Assembly (NCBI GenBank): GCA_011620555.1
Contig: WOYY01000039.1
Location: forward strand, 26,985-90,984
Reading direction: 5' to 3'
Source of the DNA: Anaerolineaceae bacterium
Lineage (GTDB): Bacteria; Chloroflexota; Anaerolineae; Anaerolineales; Anaerolineaceae
Length of the DNA stretch: 64,000 nucleotides
Shown: positions 32,573 to 39,782 of the stretch, in pieces
How the letters are laid out: each line of letters starts with the position of its first letter
How positions within the stretch are numbered: position 1 is the first letter of the stretch
Position numbers and translations under genes: made by a program
The notes under the pieces: generated by a model
The model's input: only the letters and a program-made list of their open reading frames with translations
Database searches by the model: none
What the model was told of the DNA's origin: nothing

Positions 32573-33295
32573 TTAAGCTTCATACTTTCGAATACCGCGG
32601 CAACGTGGATAGTTCGGGCAACCCCAAAATTGTTCACCTTGATTTGATCCGCTTTTCGCAGTTCTTAACACCATCTCGCTGCCGCATTTGGGACATAGGG
32701 GAGAGGCGCTTTGCGCCTCTGTGATAATTGGCTGGCTTGATGTTCCTGTTTCATTTGAATCAAGATACTGATGCAAAGCTGAATTCAACTCCGAGGTTGA
32801 ATATGATCGTTGAACAGGAAATCGGACCAACGGAAGTTTCGCTGCCGCATAAACCATTTCAACAAATTCATCCCGTGTCTGCCTATCACTTTTCTGATGA
32901 CTCTTATCGTCCAGTTCTATGCCCACTAAGGGCTGCAAGGTTTTTGGATCACATAATAAAAAGTCAACATGCTTGCGATCAATCTTATTGGTGTAAGTTC
33001 GATATTTACTTGGATCATTGGACTTCACGTAGAATAAATCAGAGAGTGATACTTTTGGGCAAATCACTACTTTATCCGAAACGATGTGTTTCAAGACAAG
33101 GTAAAAACTATGTTCAGCAGGTGAGAGAAAATCATCTCGGATGTGGTAAGGATATTCAAGTTGGCCATCTGATTTTTCACCCTTGTCTGTCAGAAAGTCA
33201 ACAATTCTTTCGACGATATCATCAGTGGCTTCGGCTGATAAACCTAGGGCTTTCAAGATGGAACGAAGGAGTGAAAACTTTTCTTGGGATTGCAT
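32573..33295 (-). CDS. DUF2726 protein with topoisomerase-type zinc finger
   Basis: This 240-residue protein has a DUF2726 nuclease-like domain in the middle (FLSPAEHSFYLVLKHI to GIELDDKSH, about 56-155) with a possible PD-(D/E)XK core in DFLLCDPKTLQPLVGIELDD, and a C-terminal zinc finger CPKCGSEMVLR ... FWGCPNYPRC as in topoisomerase I tails. It probably binds or cuts DNA, but its role is unknown. Composition is AT-richer than that of its neighbours and AT-rich spacers flank it, suggesting acquisition. The ATG at 33295 is preferred over a longer non-ATG start. Confidence 0.75.
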   Translation of the reverse strand: MQSQEKFSLLRSILKALGLSAEATDDIVERIVDFLTDKGEKSDGQLEYPYHIRDDFLSPAEHSFYLVLKHIVSDKVVICPKVSLSDLFYVKSNDPSKYRTYTNKIDRKHVDFLLCDPKTLQPLVGIELDDKSHQKSDRQTRDEFVEMVYAAAKLPLVRFPVQRSYSTSELNSALHQYLDSNETGTSSQPIITEAQSASPLCPKCGSEMVLRTAKSGSNQGEQFWGCPNYPRCRGIRKYEA

Positions 33296-33569
33296 GATGG
33301 ATAATACCCCTATCCTGCTCAACGAGCAGCTTTCTATTATTTGTGCAGAACTTAATTCGTCCCAGTTTTTTGTGGATTGATAATAAACCTCTGGAGATTC
33401 GATAAATTGATTTAATTGCTGCTTATAAACAAGATAAATTCTATTATATCTTCTATGATCCGTTTATTATGCATGTAGTGGATTATATAAACCAGTTGAA
33501 ATAATTAGCTAATGTGATAGCCCTGGGTTGGTTGCGTCCTCTGGGAAGTTCGAACCTACGACAAACTGA

Positions 33570-34394
33570 TTATGTTCCCCAATCCCGCAGATACAGGAAA
33601 TCATACCCGACGGTGCGCTGGGAGAGCTTGGCGATCGGCGGCATCACCCGCTTGAAGTGGTTCCGGCGGATGCGCTGGACGACCTCTTCCACAAATTGGG
33701 GATCATAGCCCTCGGCGACCAGGTCTTCCGGCCGGTAACGCTGGTCCACCAGCAGGTAGAGCAGCTGGTCCACGTCGGCATAGGTGAAGCCCAGATCGCC
33801 TTCGTCGGTCTGCCCCTGCCAGAGGTCTGCGGAGGGCGCTTTGGCGGTCACCGAATCCGGCACGCCCAGCGCTCTGGAAAGCTGGCGCACCTGGGTCTTG
33901 TAGAGATCGCCAATCGGCTGGAGCGCGGCAGCGGAGTCGCCGAAGATGGTGGAATAGCCCAGCAGGATCTCGGTTTTGTTGCTGGTGCCCACCACCAGGC
34001 CTTTGAAAGCGGCGGACTGGTCGTAGAGTACGATCATCCGCATCCGGGCCATGATGTTGCCCGCGCGTATTTTATCCATGTCCTCAAAGCGCTGGATCAG
34101 CGGGTCCACCATATCGGTGATCTCCACGGTCAGCGACTGCACGCCCAGGTCGTCGATCATCGTCTGGGCATCCGCCAGGGTGTCCGGGGCGGAGGTTTTA
34201 TAGGGCATGCGCACGGCGAGCACGTTCTCCGGGCCGAGGGAGCGGGCGGAAAGGTAGAGGCTCAGGGCGGAGTCGATCCCGCCGGAAAGGCCCAGCACCG
34301 CTTTGGTGATGCCCACCCGGTGCAGTTCGGTGCGGATGAAGCCGGTCAGGATCTTTTCGGCCAGTTCGGTATGGATGGTCAGGTCAGTCTTCAT
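33570..34394 (-). CDS. nadE: NAD synthetase, ammonia-dependent type
   Basis: This 275-residue enzyme amidates nicotinic acid adenine dinucleotide to NAD. The ATP pyrophosphatase P-loop LGLSGGIDSALS is at about 34-45; GTSNKTEILLGYSTIFGDSA and KAPSADLWQGQTDEGDLGF are the conserved NAD-synthetase segments. It lacks the glutaminase domain, but its first 11 bases overlap the end of a nitrilase-type amidohydrolase gene, which probably supplies ammonia. Function is essentially certain from motifs. Confidence 0.93.
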   Translation of the reverse strand: MKTDLTIHTELAEKILTGFIRTELHRVGITKAVLGLSGGIDSALSLYLSARSLGPENVLAVRMPYKTSAPDTLADAQTMIDDLGVQSLTVEITDMVDPLIQRFEDMDKIRAGNIMARMRMIVLYDQSAAFKGLVVGTSNKTEILLGYSTIFGDSAAALQPIGDLYKTQVRQLSRALGVPDSVTAKAPSADLWQGQTDEGDLGFTYADVDQLLYLLVDQRYRPEDLVAEGYDPQFVEEVVQRIRRNHFKRVMPPIAKLSQRTVGYDFLYLRDWGT

Positions 34395-35241
34395 GGTTCC
34401 CCAGGATTCTTTCCAGTTCGCTCTGGACCAGGTTGGTGCGCTCATCCCGCAGGAGCGGCAACCGGGCGCGGGTCCGATGGAATTGATTGAGGTCGATCTC
34501 GGCGACGCACAGCGAGGTTTCAAAGTCGGGGGCACGCACGACCAGATCGCCGTTCGGGTCAAAGATGGTGGAGCCGCCCCAGAAGTTCAGGCCGTCCTCA
34601 TAACCCACCCGGTTGGCATGGGCGACAAAGACCGTGAACAGACCGGCATAGGCCCGGTTGGTGTGCTCCACCCAGGTGGAGCTGCTCAGGCGGGGGTCGG
34701 CCGTCAGGCCGCGGCCGGGCGAAGCCGATTGGAAGAGCAGGATGTCGGCGCCGTCAAGCCAGAGCAGGTAGGGCAGGGAAGCGTGCCAGAAATCTTCGCA
34801 GATCAGCATCCCCATCCGACCGAAGCGGGTGTCGAAGGCCCGGACGGAATCACCCCAGGCAAAGAACCGGCCTTCATCAAACATGCCGTAGGTGGGGAGG
34901 TAGACCTTGTTGTGGATGTGGACGATCTTGCCCTCGGCCAGGTAGGCGGAGGCGATATAGAAGCGGTGACGCCGGTCTTCATGCACAAAACCCACCATCA
35001 GGTCAATCCCCCGGCTGGCATCCAGCAGGGTGTTGAACACCGGGTCGTTCTGGTCGGGCTGGATGGCGGTGGTCACGGCCAGGTCCTGCAGGACATAGCC
35101 CGTCAGCGACAGTTCGGGGAAGATCAGCAGGTCCGCGCCTTGCTGCTTGGCCTCCGCGATCAGCTCGAGATGAGTGGCCAGGTTGGCCTGCACTTCACCC
35201 AGCTTGGTGTTGAATTGTGCCAGTGCGATCTTAATTTTCAT
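34384..35241 (-). CDS. Nitrilase-family amidohydrolase, likely glutaminase partner of NadE
   Basis: This 285-residue protein is a carbon-nitrogen hydrolase with the Glu-Lys-Cys triad: Glu43 in FPELSLTGY, Lys112 in HNKVYLPTYGMFDE and Cys148 in LICEDFWH. The YLPTYGMFDEGRYF-type stretch and the ICEDFW motif are those of the glutaminase domain of glutamine-dependent NAD synthetases. As the gene overlaps nadE, the two products probably form a split glutamine-dependent NAD synthetase. No signal peptide. Confidence 0.88.
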   Translation of the reverse strand: MKIKIALAQFNTKLGEVQANLATHLELIAEAKQQGADLLIFPELSLTGYVLQDLAVTTAIQPDQNDPVFNTLLDASRGIDLMVGFVHEDRRHRFYIASAYLAEGKIVHIHNKVYLPTYGMFDEGRFFAWGDSVRAFDTRFGRMGMLICEDFWHASLPYLLWLDGADILLFQSASPGRGLTADPRLSSSTWVEHTNRAYAGLFTVFVAHANRVGYEDGLNFWGGSTIFDPNGDLVVRAPDFETSLCVAEIDLNQFHRTRARLPLLRDERTNLVQSELERILGNHED

Positions 35242-35337
35242 TTTGCACCCAATCTATGCGGCAAGAAATCAATGTACCCTAATTTTACTTGGTTTTGCCG
35301 TCAACTGGCTTTGTGGCAAACGCCTGACGAGAAAAGG

Positions 35338-35343
35338 TATAAT
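35338..35343 (+). promoter_or_regulatory. -10 box before the GNAT gene
   Basis: TATAAT at 35338-35343. The expected transcription start (about 35350) lies past the first ATG at 35346 but before the ATG triplet at 35382-35388, so it helps to choose the later start. Confidence 0.5.
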
Positions 35344-35381
35344 AGATGAGGACCTACTCACCGATCTGGATACCCCCACTT

Positions 35382-35900
35382 ATGATGATGACTGTGACCA
35401 GCGAAATTCAGGGCAAATCTTCAGACCTCACTTCCCCTTGGGTGATTCTGGAGGCGGACTGGCGCGATTACACTCAGTTGAATCAACTGGAAAAGGCCTG
35501 CTTCCGTTCGGAGGATCACTGGCCCTTTTGGGACCTGATCGGCGTGCTGACTCTGCCGGGTGTGGTCCGTTTCAAGGCTGTACTGGATGGCAAGCTGGTG
35601 GGGTTCATCGGGGGCGAGCGGGAATTGAGCCAACGCCTGGGGTGGATCACCACCCTGGCTGTCAGCCCGGCCTACCGCAGGCGCGGAATCGCCCAGGCGC
35701 TGCTGAAGCGGGCCGAGGAAACCCTCGCCATGCCCCGGGTCCGGCTGAGCGTTCGGGCCTCCAATGCCGGCGCGATCAGACTGTACGAAGTCAATGGGTA
35801 CGCTCAGGTGGATTGCTGGCAGAAATATTACGCCGGTGGGGAAGATGCCCTGGTGCTGGAGAAAAACTGCCACCGCAAGTACGGCCTCCGGGCAGGGTAG
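35382..35900 (+). CDS. GNAT-family N-acetyltransferase
   Basis: This protein of about 172 residues has the GNAT fold: WITTLAVSPAYRRRGIAQALLKRAEE is motif A with the acetyl-CoA pyrophosphate loop, followed by RLSVRASNAGAIRLYEVNGYAQ. The layout resembles RimI-type protein N-terminal acetyltransferases but the substrate is unknown. Three adjacent ATG codons (35382-35388) are possible starts; an upstream ATG at 35346 is less likely because of the -10 box just before it. No clear Shine-Dalgarno. Confidence 0.8.
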   Translation: MMMTVTSEIQGKSSDLTSPWVILEADWRDYTQLNQLEKACFRSEDHWPFWDLIGVLTLPGVVRFKAVLDGKLVGFIGGERELSQRLGWITTLAVSPAYRRRGIAQALLKRAEETLAMPRVRLSVRASNAGAIRLYEVNGYAQVDCWQKYYAGGEDALVLEKNCHRKYGLRAG

Positions 35901-35914
35901 TTTACCGGAAGATA

Positions 35915-35948
35915 AACCTCCTGTGGATGACGTCGTCCACAGGAGGTT
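35915..35948. terminator. Long perfect hairpin between convergent genes
   Basis: AACCTCCTGTGGA and TCCACAGGAGGTT form a 13-bp stem with an eight-base loop. The T-run is weak on both sides. It probably serves as a two-way terminator for the GNAT and PLDc_N genes. Confidence 0.65.
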
Positions 35949-35976
35949 CTGGATTCAGGGGAGTGCCGCTGAGAAT

Positions 35977-36192
35977 TTAGAGCGGTTCATCCTTGTCGGT
36001 GTCGGGTTGGATGATGAAGAAAGCCACCGCGCCCAGGATCGGGATACAGGTAACTACGATCACCCAGAGAACTTTGGCCGTGGCGGGTAGGGACCGGTCT
36101 TTCAGTTGAAAGAGGGTCACGATCATCAGGACGATCCAGGCCAGGATAATCAGGACATTGACGCTTTGAAAAATAGTGCCCATGTTAATCAT
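35977..36192 (-). CDS. Small PLDc_N-type membrane protein
   Basis: This 71-residue protein has two membrane helices (about 10-28 and 39-61) with the linker LFQLKDRSLPATAKVLWVIVV and a charged tail, the pattern of the cardiolipin-synthase N-terminal domain found as a stand-alone small protein. Its function is unknown. A second ATG at codon 4 is an alternative start. AAAGGG precedes it. Confidence 0.75.
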   Translation of the reverse strand: MINMGTIFQSVNVLIILAWIVLMIVTLFQLKDRSLPATAKVLWVIVVTCIPILGAVAFFIIQPDTDKDEPL

Positions 36193-36340
36193 TTTGTTCC
36201 CTTTCAGATATTGATCTTGATGTCCCTTTAATTCTAACGCGAACAGTGCTGCAAGCCAGCGCTGGAAGGGATCAAGGCGGGAGGCGGGGATAATTTTTAA
36301 GCCGGGGTCTGAGATGGCTGGTTCCGAGGGGGGCGTCTGG

Positions 36341-36369
36341 TTGACTTTGAGCCTCGTTCGGGATATACT
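36341..36369 (+). promoter_or_regulatory. Sigma-70-type promoter upstream of the SWIM gene
   Basis: TTGACT (36341-36346), 17-base spacer, TATACT (36364-36369). Transcription would start near 36377. Confidence 0.7.
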
Positions 36370-36376
36370 GAATCAA

Positions 36377-36470
36377 CATTATGCAAGGACAATGAGTGTA
36401 AATGCAAAGACCTGTACGTTCCAAAAAAGCCTTTAAGCACGCCGGTTAACCCCGCGCGTGCTCTTTTTTA
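36377..36470 (+). ncRNA. Leader RNA ending in a terminator-like hairpin
   Basis: From the predicted start near 36377 a transcript of about 95 bases would end at the hairpin AGCACGC/GCGTGCT (36436-36462) followed by CTTTTTTA. It contains short ORFs, including MQRPVRSKKAFKHAG (36402-36449), which overlaps the stem. It may be an attenuator for the SWIM gene 30 bases downstream, a small RNA, or a tiny protein gene. Confidence 0.4.
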
Positions 36471-36501
36471 TATCCCTTCCGATAGAAAGGAAAAGTGCAC
36501 C

Positions 36502-36744
36502 ATGGACTACGGATTGATCGGCAAAATTGATAAGGCCAAACGCTACGCTGAAGAACGCGAGCGGATCAGTTTTGAGAAATTCACTGCCACTATTGCCGGC
36601 GACAACAACAATCACACAGTGACCTATGATAAGGGTCAATGGGATTGCGATTGTGATTTCTTCCAGAGCCGCGGCCGCTGCAGCCACACCATGGCGCTCG
36701 AAATGATCCTTGAAGGCATGGTTGATATCGCGGATGTAGACTGA
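36502..36744 (+). CDS. Small SWIM zinc-finger protein
   Basis: This 80-residue protein consists of a basic helix and a SWIM finger WDCDCDFFQSRGRCSHTMAL, where two Cys (CxC) and the later Cys-x-His bind zinc. SWIM domains bind DNA or protein. As a stand-alone small protein its role is unknown. AGAAAGGAAAAG lies before the ATG. Own promoter, leader hairpin and terminator make it an independently regulated gene. Confidence 0.85.
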   Translation: MDYGLIGKIDKAKRYAEERERISFEKFTATIAGDNNNHTVTYDKGQWDCDCDFFQSRGRCSHTMALEMILEGMVDIADVD

Positions 36745-36784
36745 GCTTCAATTTACCGATCAGGAAAATGACCTTAATTCGTCA

Positions 36785-36810
36785 GGCCGTGGATTCGCAC
36801 GGCCTTTTTT
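36785..36810 (+). terminator. Rho-independent terminator
   Basis: GGCCGTG pairs with CACGGCC around GATTCG and is followed by six T. It ends the SWIM transcript. Confidence 0.9.
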
Positions 36811-36818
36811 AATTCCGA

Positions 36819-37661
36819 TCAGTTCTTCCTGGAGCGCGGCGCCCAAGGGGGATTGAGCTGACGTTCATCCCGGTTCAGCCCATCCAAGAGTTGCATATCC
36901 GCTTCATCCAGCCCGAAGAAGATGTCGGCGTTTTCCAAGATCCGTTTCTCATGGACCGATTTTGGAATTGCGACGAGGTCATGCTGGATCACCCAGGCCA
37001 GCATCACCTGGGCGGTGGACTTGCCATGCTTTTGGGCGATCTGCAGGAGGGTGGGGTCATCCAGATGTTCGCCGCGGGCCAAGGGGCTGTAAGCCTCCAG
37101 CACGATCCCGCGTTCCCGGCAGAATTCAGCCAGTTCCTTTTGATAGAGGAAAGTGTGGAATTCCACCTGGTTGACGGCCGGCACCACTTCGCTCTGCTCG
37201 ATCAGTTCATTCAGCAGGGAGGGGGTGAAGTTGCTGACGCCAATGCTGCGGGCCAGGCCTTCCTTCTGCATTTCGATCATCGCCTGCCAGGTCTCCGCCG
37301 TGCGGGAGAAATTTCTGACATTCGGCCAATGGATCAGGAGCAGGTCAACATCATCAGTTTGGAGTTTTTTCAGGCTTTTCTCAACGGACTTCCGGGCGGA
37401 TCGATACCCCTGATTCCAATTCCAGATCTTGGTTGTGAGGAAGAAGGAGTCACGGGCGCGGTCGGATTCCTTCCAGCCCTTGCCAACCTGGGATTCGTTG
37501 TTATAAATTTGGGCGGTGTCAATCAGGTCATACTCATTGTTGAGCGCAAATGAAACAGCCCGGGCGCAATCCTTTTTCTTTGAGCGCCAGGTCCCCAGAC
37601 CGAGGCGGGGGATTTGATGCCCATCGTTCAGCGTAGCTGTTGAGTGGATGTCTCTAGTCAT
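36819..37661 (-). CDS. Aldo/keto reductase
   Basis: This 280-residue NADPH-dependent oxidoreductase has the AKR catalytic tetrad Asp48 and Tyr53 (LIDTAQIYNNE), Lys78 (LTTKIW) and His111 (LLIHWP), and the cofactor segment IPKSVHEKRILEN near the C-terminus. It most resembles the family of 2,5-diketogluconate and methylglyoxal reductases. The ATG at 37661 has AAAGGAAA in front; six extra codons upstream are not conserved. Monocistronic, convergent with the SWIM gene. Confidence 0.92.
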   Translation of the reverse strand: MTRDIHSTATLNDGHQIPRLGLGTWRSKKKDCARAVSFALNNEYDLIDTAQIYNNESQVGKGWKESDRARDSFFLTTKIWNWNQGYRSARKSVEKSLKKLQTDDVDLLLIHWPNVRNFSRTAETWQAMIEMQKEGLARSIGVSNFTPSLLNELIEQSEVVPAVNQVEFHTFLYQKELAEFCRERGIVLEAYSPLARGEHLDDPTLLQIAQKHGKSTAQVMLAWVIQHDLVAIPKSVHEKRILENADIFFGLDEADMQLLDGLNRDERQLNPPWAPRSRKN

Positions 37662-37803
37662 TGATTTCCTTTCCCGCAATTTGGCATTTATCTTTTAATT
37701 CTACCCAGCTTCGACTGCAATCGAAATGGTGGAGCGGGATCGAATTTGGCGGAGATGGAAAAAGGTATACTTAATATTCACTCTAGATGAAAAACACTCT
37801 AAG

Positions 37804-38580
37804 ATGAAAAACACTTTCCGTTGTTGCCTGATCCTGCTTGCAATAGCCCTCCTGACCAGCGGATGCCTGCGCCTGGCGACCTCACCGACGGTGGACCTCG
37901 CGCAGTTCACGCCGCAGGCCGAGGCTTCCAGCCCGGTTCAGGTCTCCCCGCCGGATTTGCCCGTCCCCACGGCGACGCCGGTTCTCGACGCGGTGACGGT
38001 GAACACCCTGCGCCTTTATCCTTTGTGGGTCGGCAGCACCTGGGTCTATGACTACCTGGGCTACACCGCGGAGGAAGAAGCGCATTGGCGGCTGACGGAG
38101 ACTGTGGTCTCCAGCCGGATTCTGGGGGGCTATTACGTGGTGGAAGTGGAGCGGAAGGGCGAACTGACCCAGGGCGACCCCTCTCCGGATTTTCCCTTCT
38201 TTCCTCCAACTGGTTCGCTTTTCTATTTGCTGGATGGGACAAAGGTCTATCAATTTGAGGGCCAGGCGAGCACAGATCTGAACGAAGCCTGGCTGGATCT
38301 GATCCTGCCCTTCCCCGCGGGCGGGGAGGCCTGGCAGCCGGACCCGGCGGACCGGGCGAATCCCGAACAGCCAGCGATTGGCTCGCGCGTTGCGGACGGA
38401 CCTTTTGAACAGTTGATCTCCGAAAACGGCGCCCGGACCTGCTATCACCTGGTGACCCGGGTGGCGGAGGGCAGCCAGGAGGCAACGTTCTGCGAGGGGA
38501 TCGGTTACCTCCATCAGGAAGCGGGCAATCTCGAGGGCGAAGGCTACCGCATGGAAATGATCGGATTCGTGATCCAATGA
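37804..38580 (+). CDS. Predicted lipoprotein, function unknown
   Basis: This 258-residue protein has a lipoprotein signal ending in LLTSGC (about Cys20), a Pro/Thr-rich linker, and a beta-rich domain beginning LRLYPLWVGSTWVYDYLGY, a phrase typical of exported proteins of unknown function in this group. The start region is oddly duplicated: AGATGAAAAACACT occurs twice, and the first copy opens a six-codon frame. Its last four bases overlap the methyltransferase start (ATGA). Confidence 0.75.
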   Translation: MKNTFRCCLILLAIALLTSGCLRLATSPTVDLAQFTPQAEASSPVQVSPPDLPVPTATPVLDAVTVNTLRLYPLWVGSTWVYDYLGYTAEEEAHWRLTETVVSSRILGGYYVVEVERKGELTQGDPSPDFPFFPPTGSLFYLLDGTKVYQFEGQASTDLNEAWLDLILPFPAGGEAWQPDPADRANPEQPAIGSRVADGPFEQLISENGARTCYHLVTRVAEGSQEATFCEGIGYLHQEAGNLEGEGYRMEMIGFVIQ

Positions 38581-39182
38581 AGCTGTTGCAGCGACTCCCG
38601 CGCGGGCTGCAGTTCAACCTCCGTTACTTGGGGACGCCGCCCTGGGATACCGGCATCTCCCCGCCGGAATTGCTGGGGGTGATCGAGAGCGTACCGGCCG
38701 GCCGCGCGCTGGACCTGGGCTGCGGCACCGGCACCAATCTGGTGACCCTGGCCGAACACGGCTGGGCGGTGACCGGGGTGGACCTGGCCCTGCTCTCTGT
38801 GCTCAAAGCCCGCCGGAAGCTGCGCCGGGCGGGCTATTCGGCCCGCATTTTCCAGGGGGATGTGACCCACGCCTTGCTGCCCGGCCAGCAATTTGACCTG
38901 ATCCTGGACATGGGTTGTTTCCATAACCTTTCCCCGGAGGGGCGCAGCCGCTACCGGTCGAACCTGGCGCGCTGGCTGGCGCCGGGTGGAACTTACCTGG
39001 TCTATGCCCATCGGAAACGCCCCGACCGCGCTTTTCACGGCGTGGAGGAGGGCGATTTTGAGGCTTTCGAGTCCTTTCTGCGCCTGGCCTGGCGGCGGGA
39101 TGCTGGCGAGCGCCGGCCGGATGGCGGCGGCGGTTTCCCTTCGGTCTGGGCGAGGTTTACTCGGGAGGAGACTTTTTTCTGA
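38577..39182 (+). CDS. Class I SAM-dependent methyltransferase
   Basis: This 201-residue protein has motif I LDLGCGTGTNLVTLAEHG (about 45-62), an acidic strand end VTGVDLALL, QGDVT and FDLILDMGCFHNLS (motif IV). The order fits small-molecule methyltransferases of the UbiE/thiopurine type. No membrane segment. It is translationally coupled to the lipoprotein gene. The substrate is unknown. Confidence 0.85.
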   Translation: MKLLQRLPRGLQFNLRYLGTPPWDTGISPPELLGVIESVPAGRALDLGCGTGTNLVTLAEHGWAVTGVDLALLSVLKARRKLRRAGYSARIFQGDVTHALLPGQQFDLILDMGCFHNLSPEGRSRYRSNLARWLAPGGTYLVYAHRKRPDRAFHGVEEGDFEAFESFLRLAWRRDAGERRPDGGGGFPSVWARFTREETFF

Positions 39183-39403
39183 ACGCTTTTTAAATAACTT
39201 GGGGGCAAAATGAGGATATCCGACCTTTCGGATGGCTGAATCCACTATTTTTGAGCCGGAGAGACCTGGCCACTCGGCCAGGCCGGAAACAACACTTTTG
39301 GCCGATGGTGGAATTGCGAAAAAAGTGGATAATAACATGCAGGATGAGAGGACCCCTATGGTCCACTACCCAAGAAAGAACGAATCGGAAGATTTATTGG
39401 CGC

Positions 39404-39595
39404 ATGAATTTGGGAACACAGAACGATAACAAATGGAAGAAAGCCCTGTTCGGCGCGGCCATTGGAACGGCATTCAGTGGCATCCTTGCCCTTTCGCTTT
39501 ATTTCCTCAGCGGGCAAGGCCTGTACCTGGCAATCATCGGGCTGGGTGCGGGAATCGGATTTTCGATCGGTGGTGGATTGGATCATTCGATCTGA
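39404..39595 (+). CDS. Small glycine-zipper membrane protein (possibly frameshifted)
   Basis: The 63-residue frame has two membrane helices rich in Gly and Ala (LFGAAIGTAFSGILALSLYF and LAIIGLGAGIGFSIGGGL). The ATG lacks a ribosome binding site. An overlapping frame from 39337 (MQDERTPMVHYPRKNE onward, 30 codons) is protein-like and stops at 39429; one base change would join them into a protein of about 90 residues. Function unknown. Confidence 0.5.
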   Translation: MNLGTQNDNKWKKALFGAAIGTAFSGILALSLYFLSGQGLYLAIIGLGAGIGFSIGGGLDHSI

Positions 39596-39660
39596 GCCTC
39601 AGACCTCCTCAGGAAAGTTGACCAAGCTTACCTAAAAAGAACATCATTTTCTCCTCTGAC

Positions 39661-39688
39661 TAAACCGGAAGCGACCACTTCCGGTTTA
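39661..39688 (+). terminator. Hairpin terminator
   Basis: TAAACCGGAAG pairs with CTTCCGGTTTA around GCGACCA-type loop bases, followed by GTCTTTAAC. It separates the small membrane protein from the sensor kinase. Confidence 0.65.
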
Positions 39689-39782
39689 GTCTTTAACTGG
39701 GCAGGAGACGAGCAATTGGGGGAAAGGTAATTATCGAATAAAATAAACCTCATAAAGAAGATCACTGGTCAGGAATCTGTTG

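Noticed and set aside
35915..35948. DnaA binding within the hairpin TGTGGA/TCCACA
   Set aside because: The resemblance to half a DnaA box follows from the stem sequence; it is one isolated site between convergent genes and looks like a terminator.
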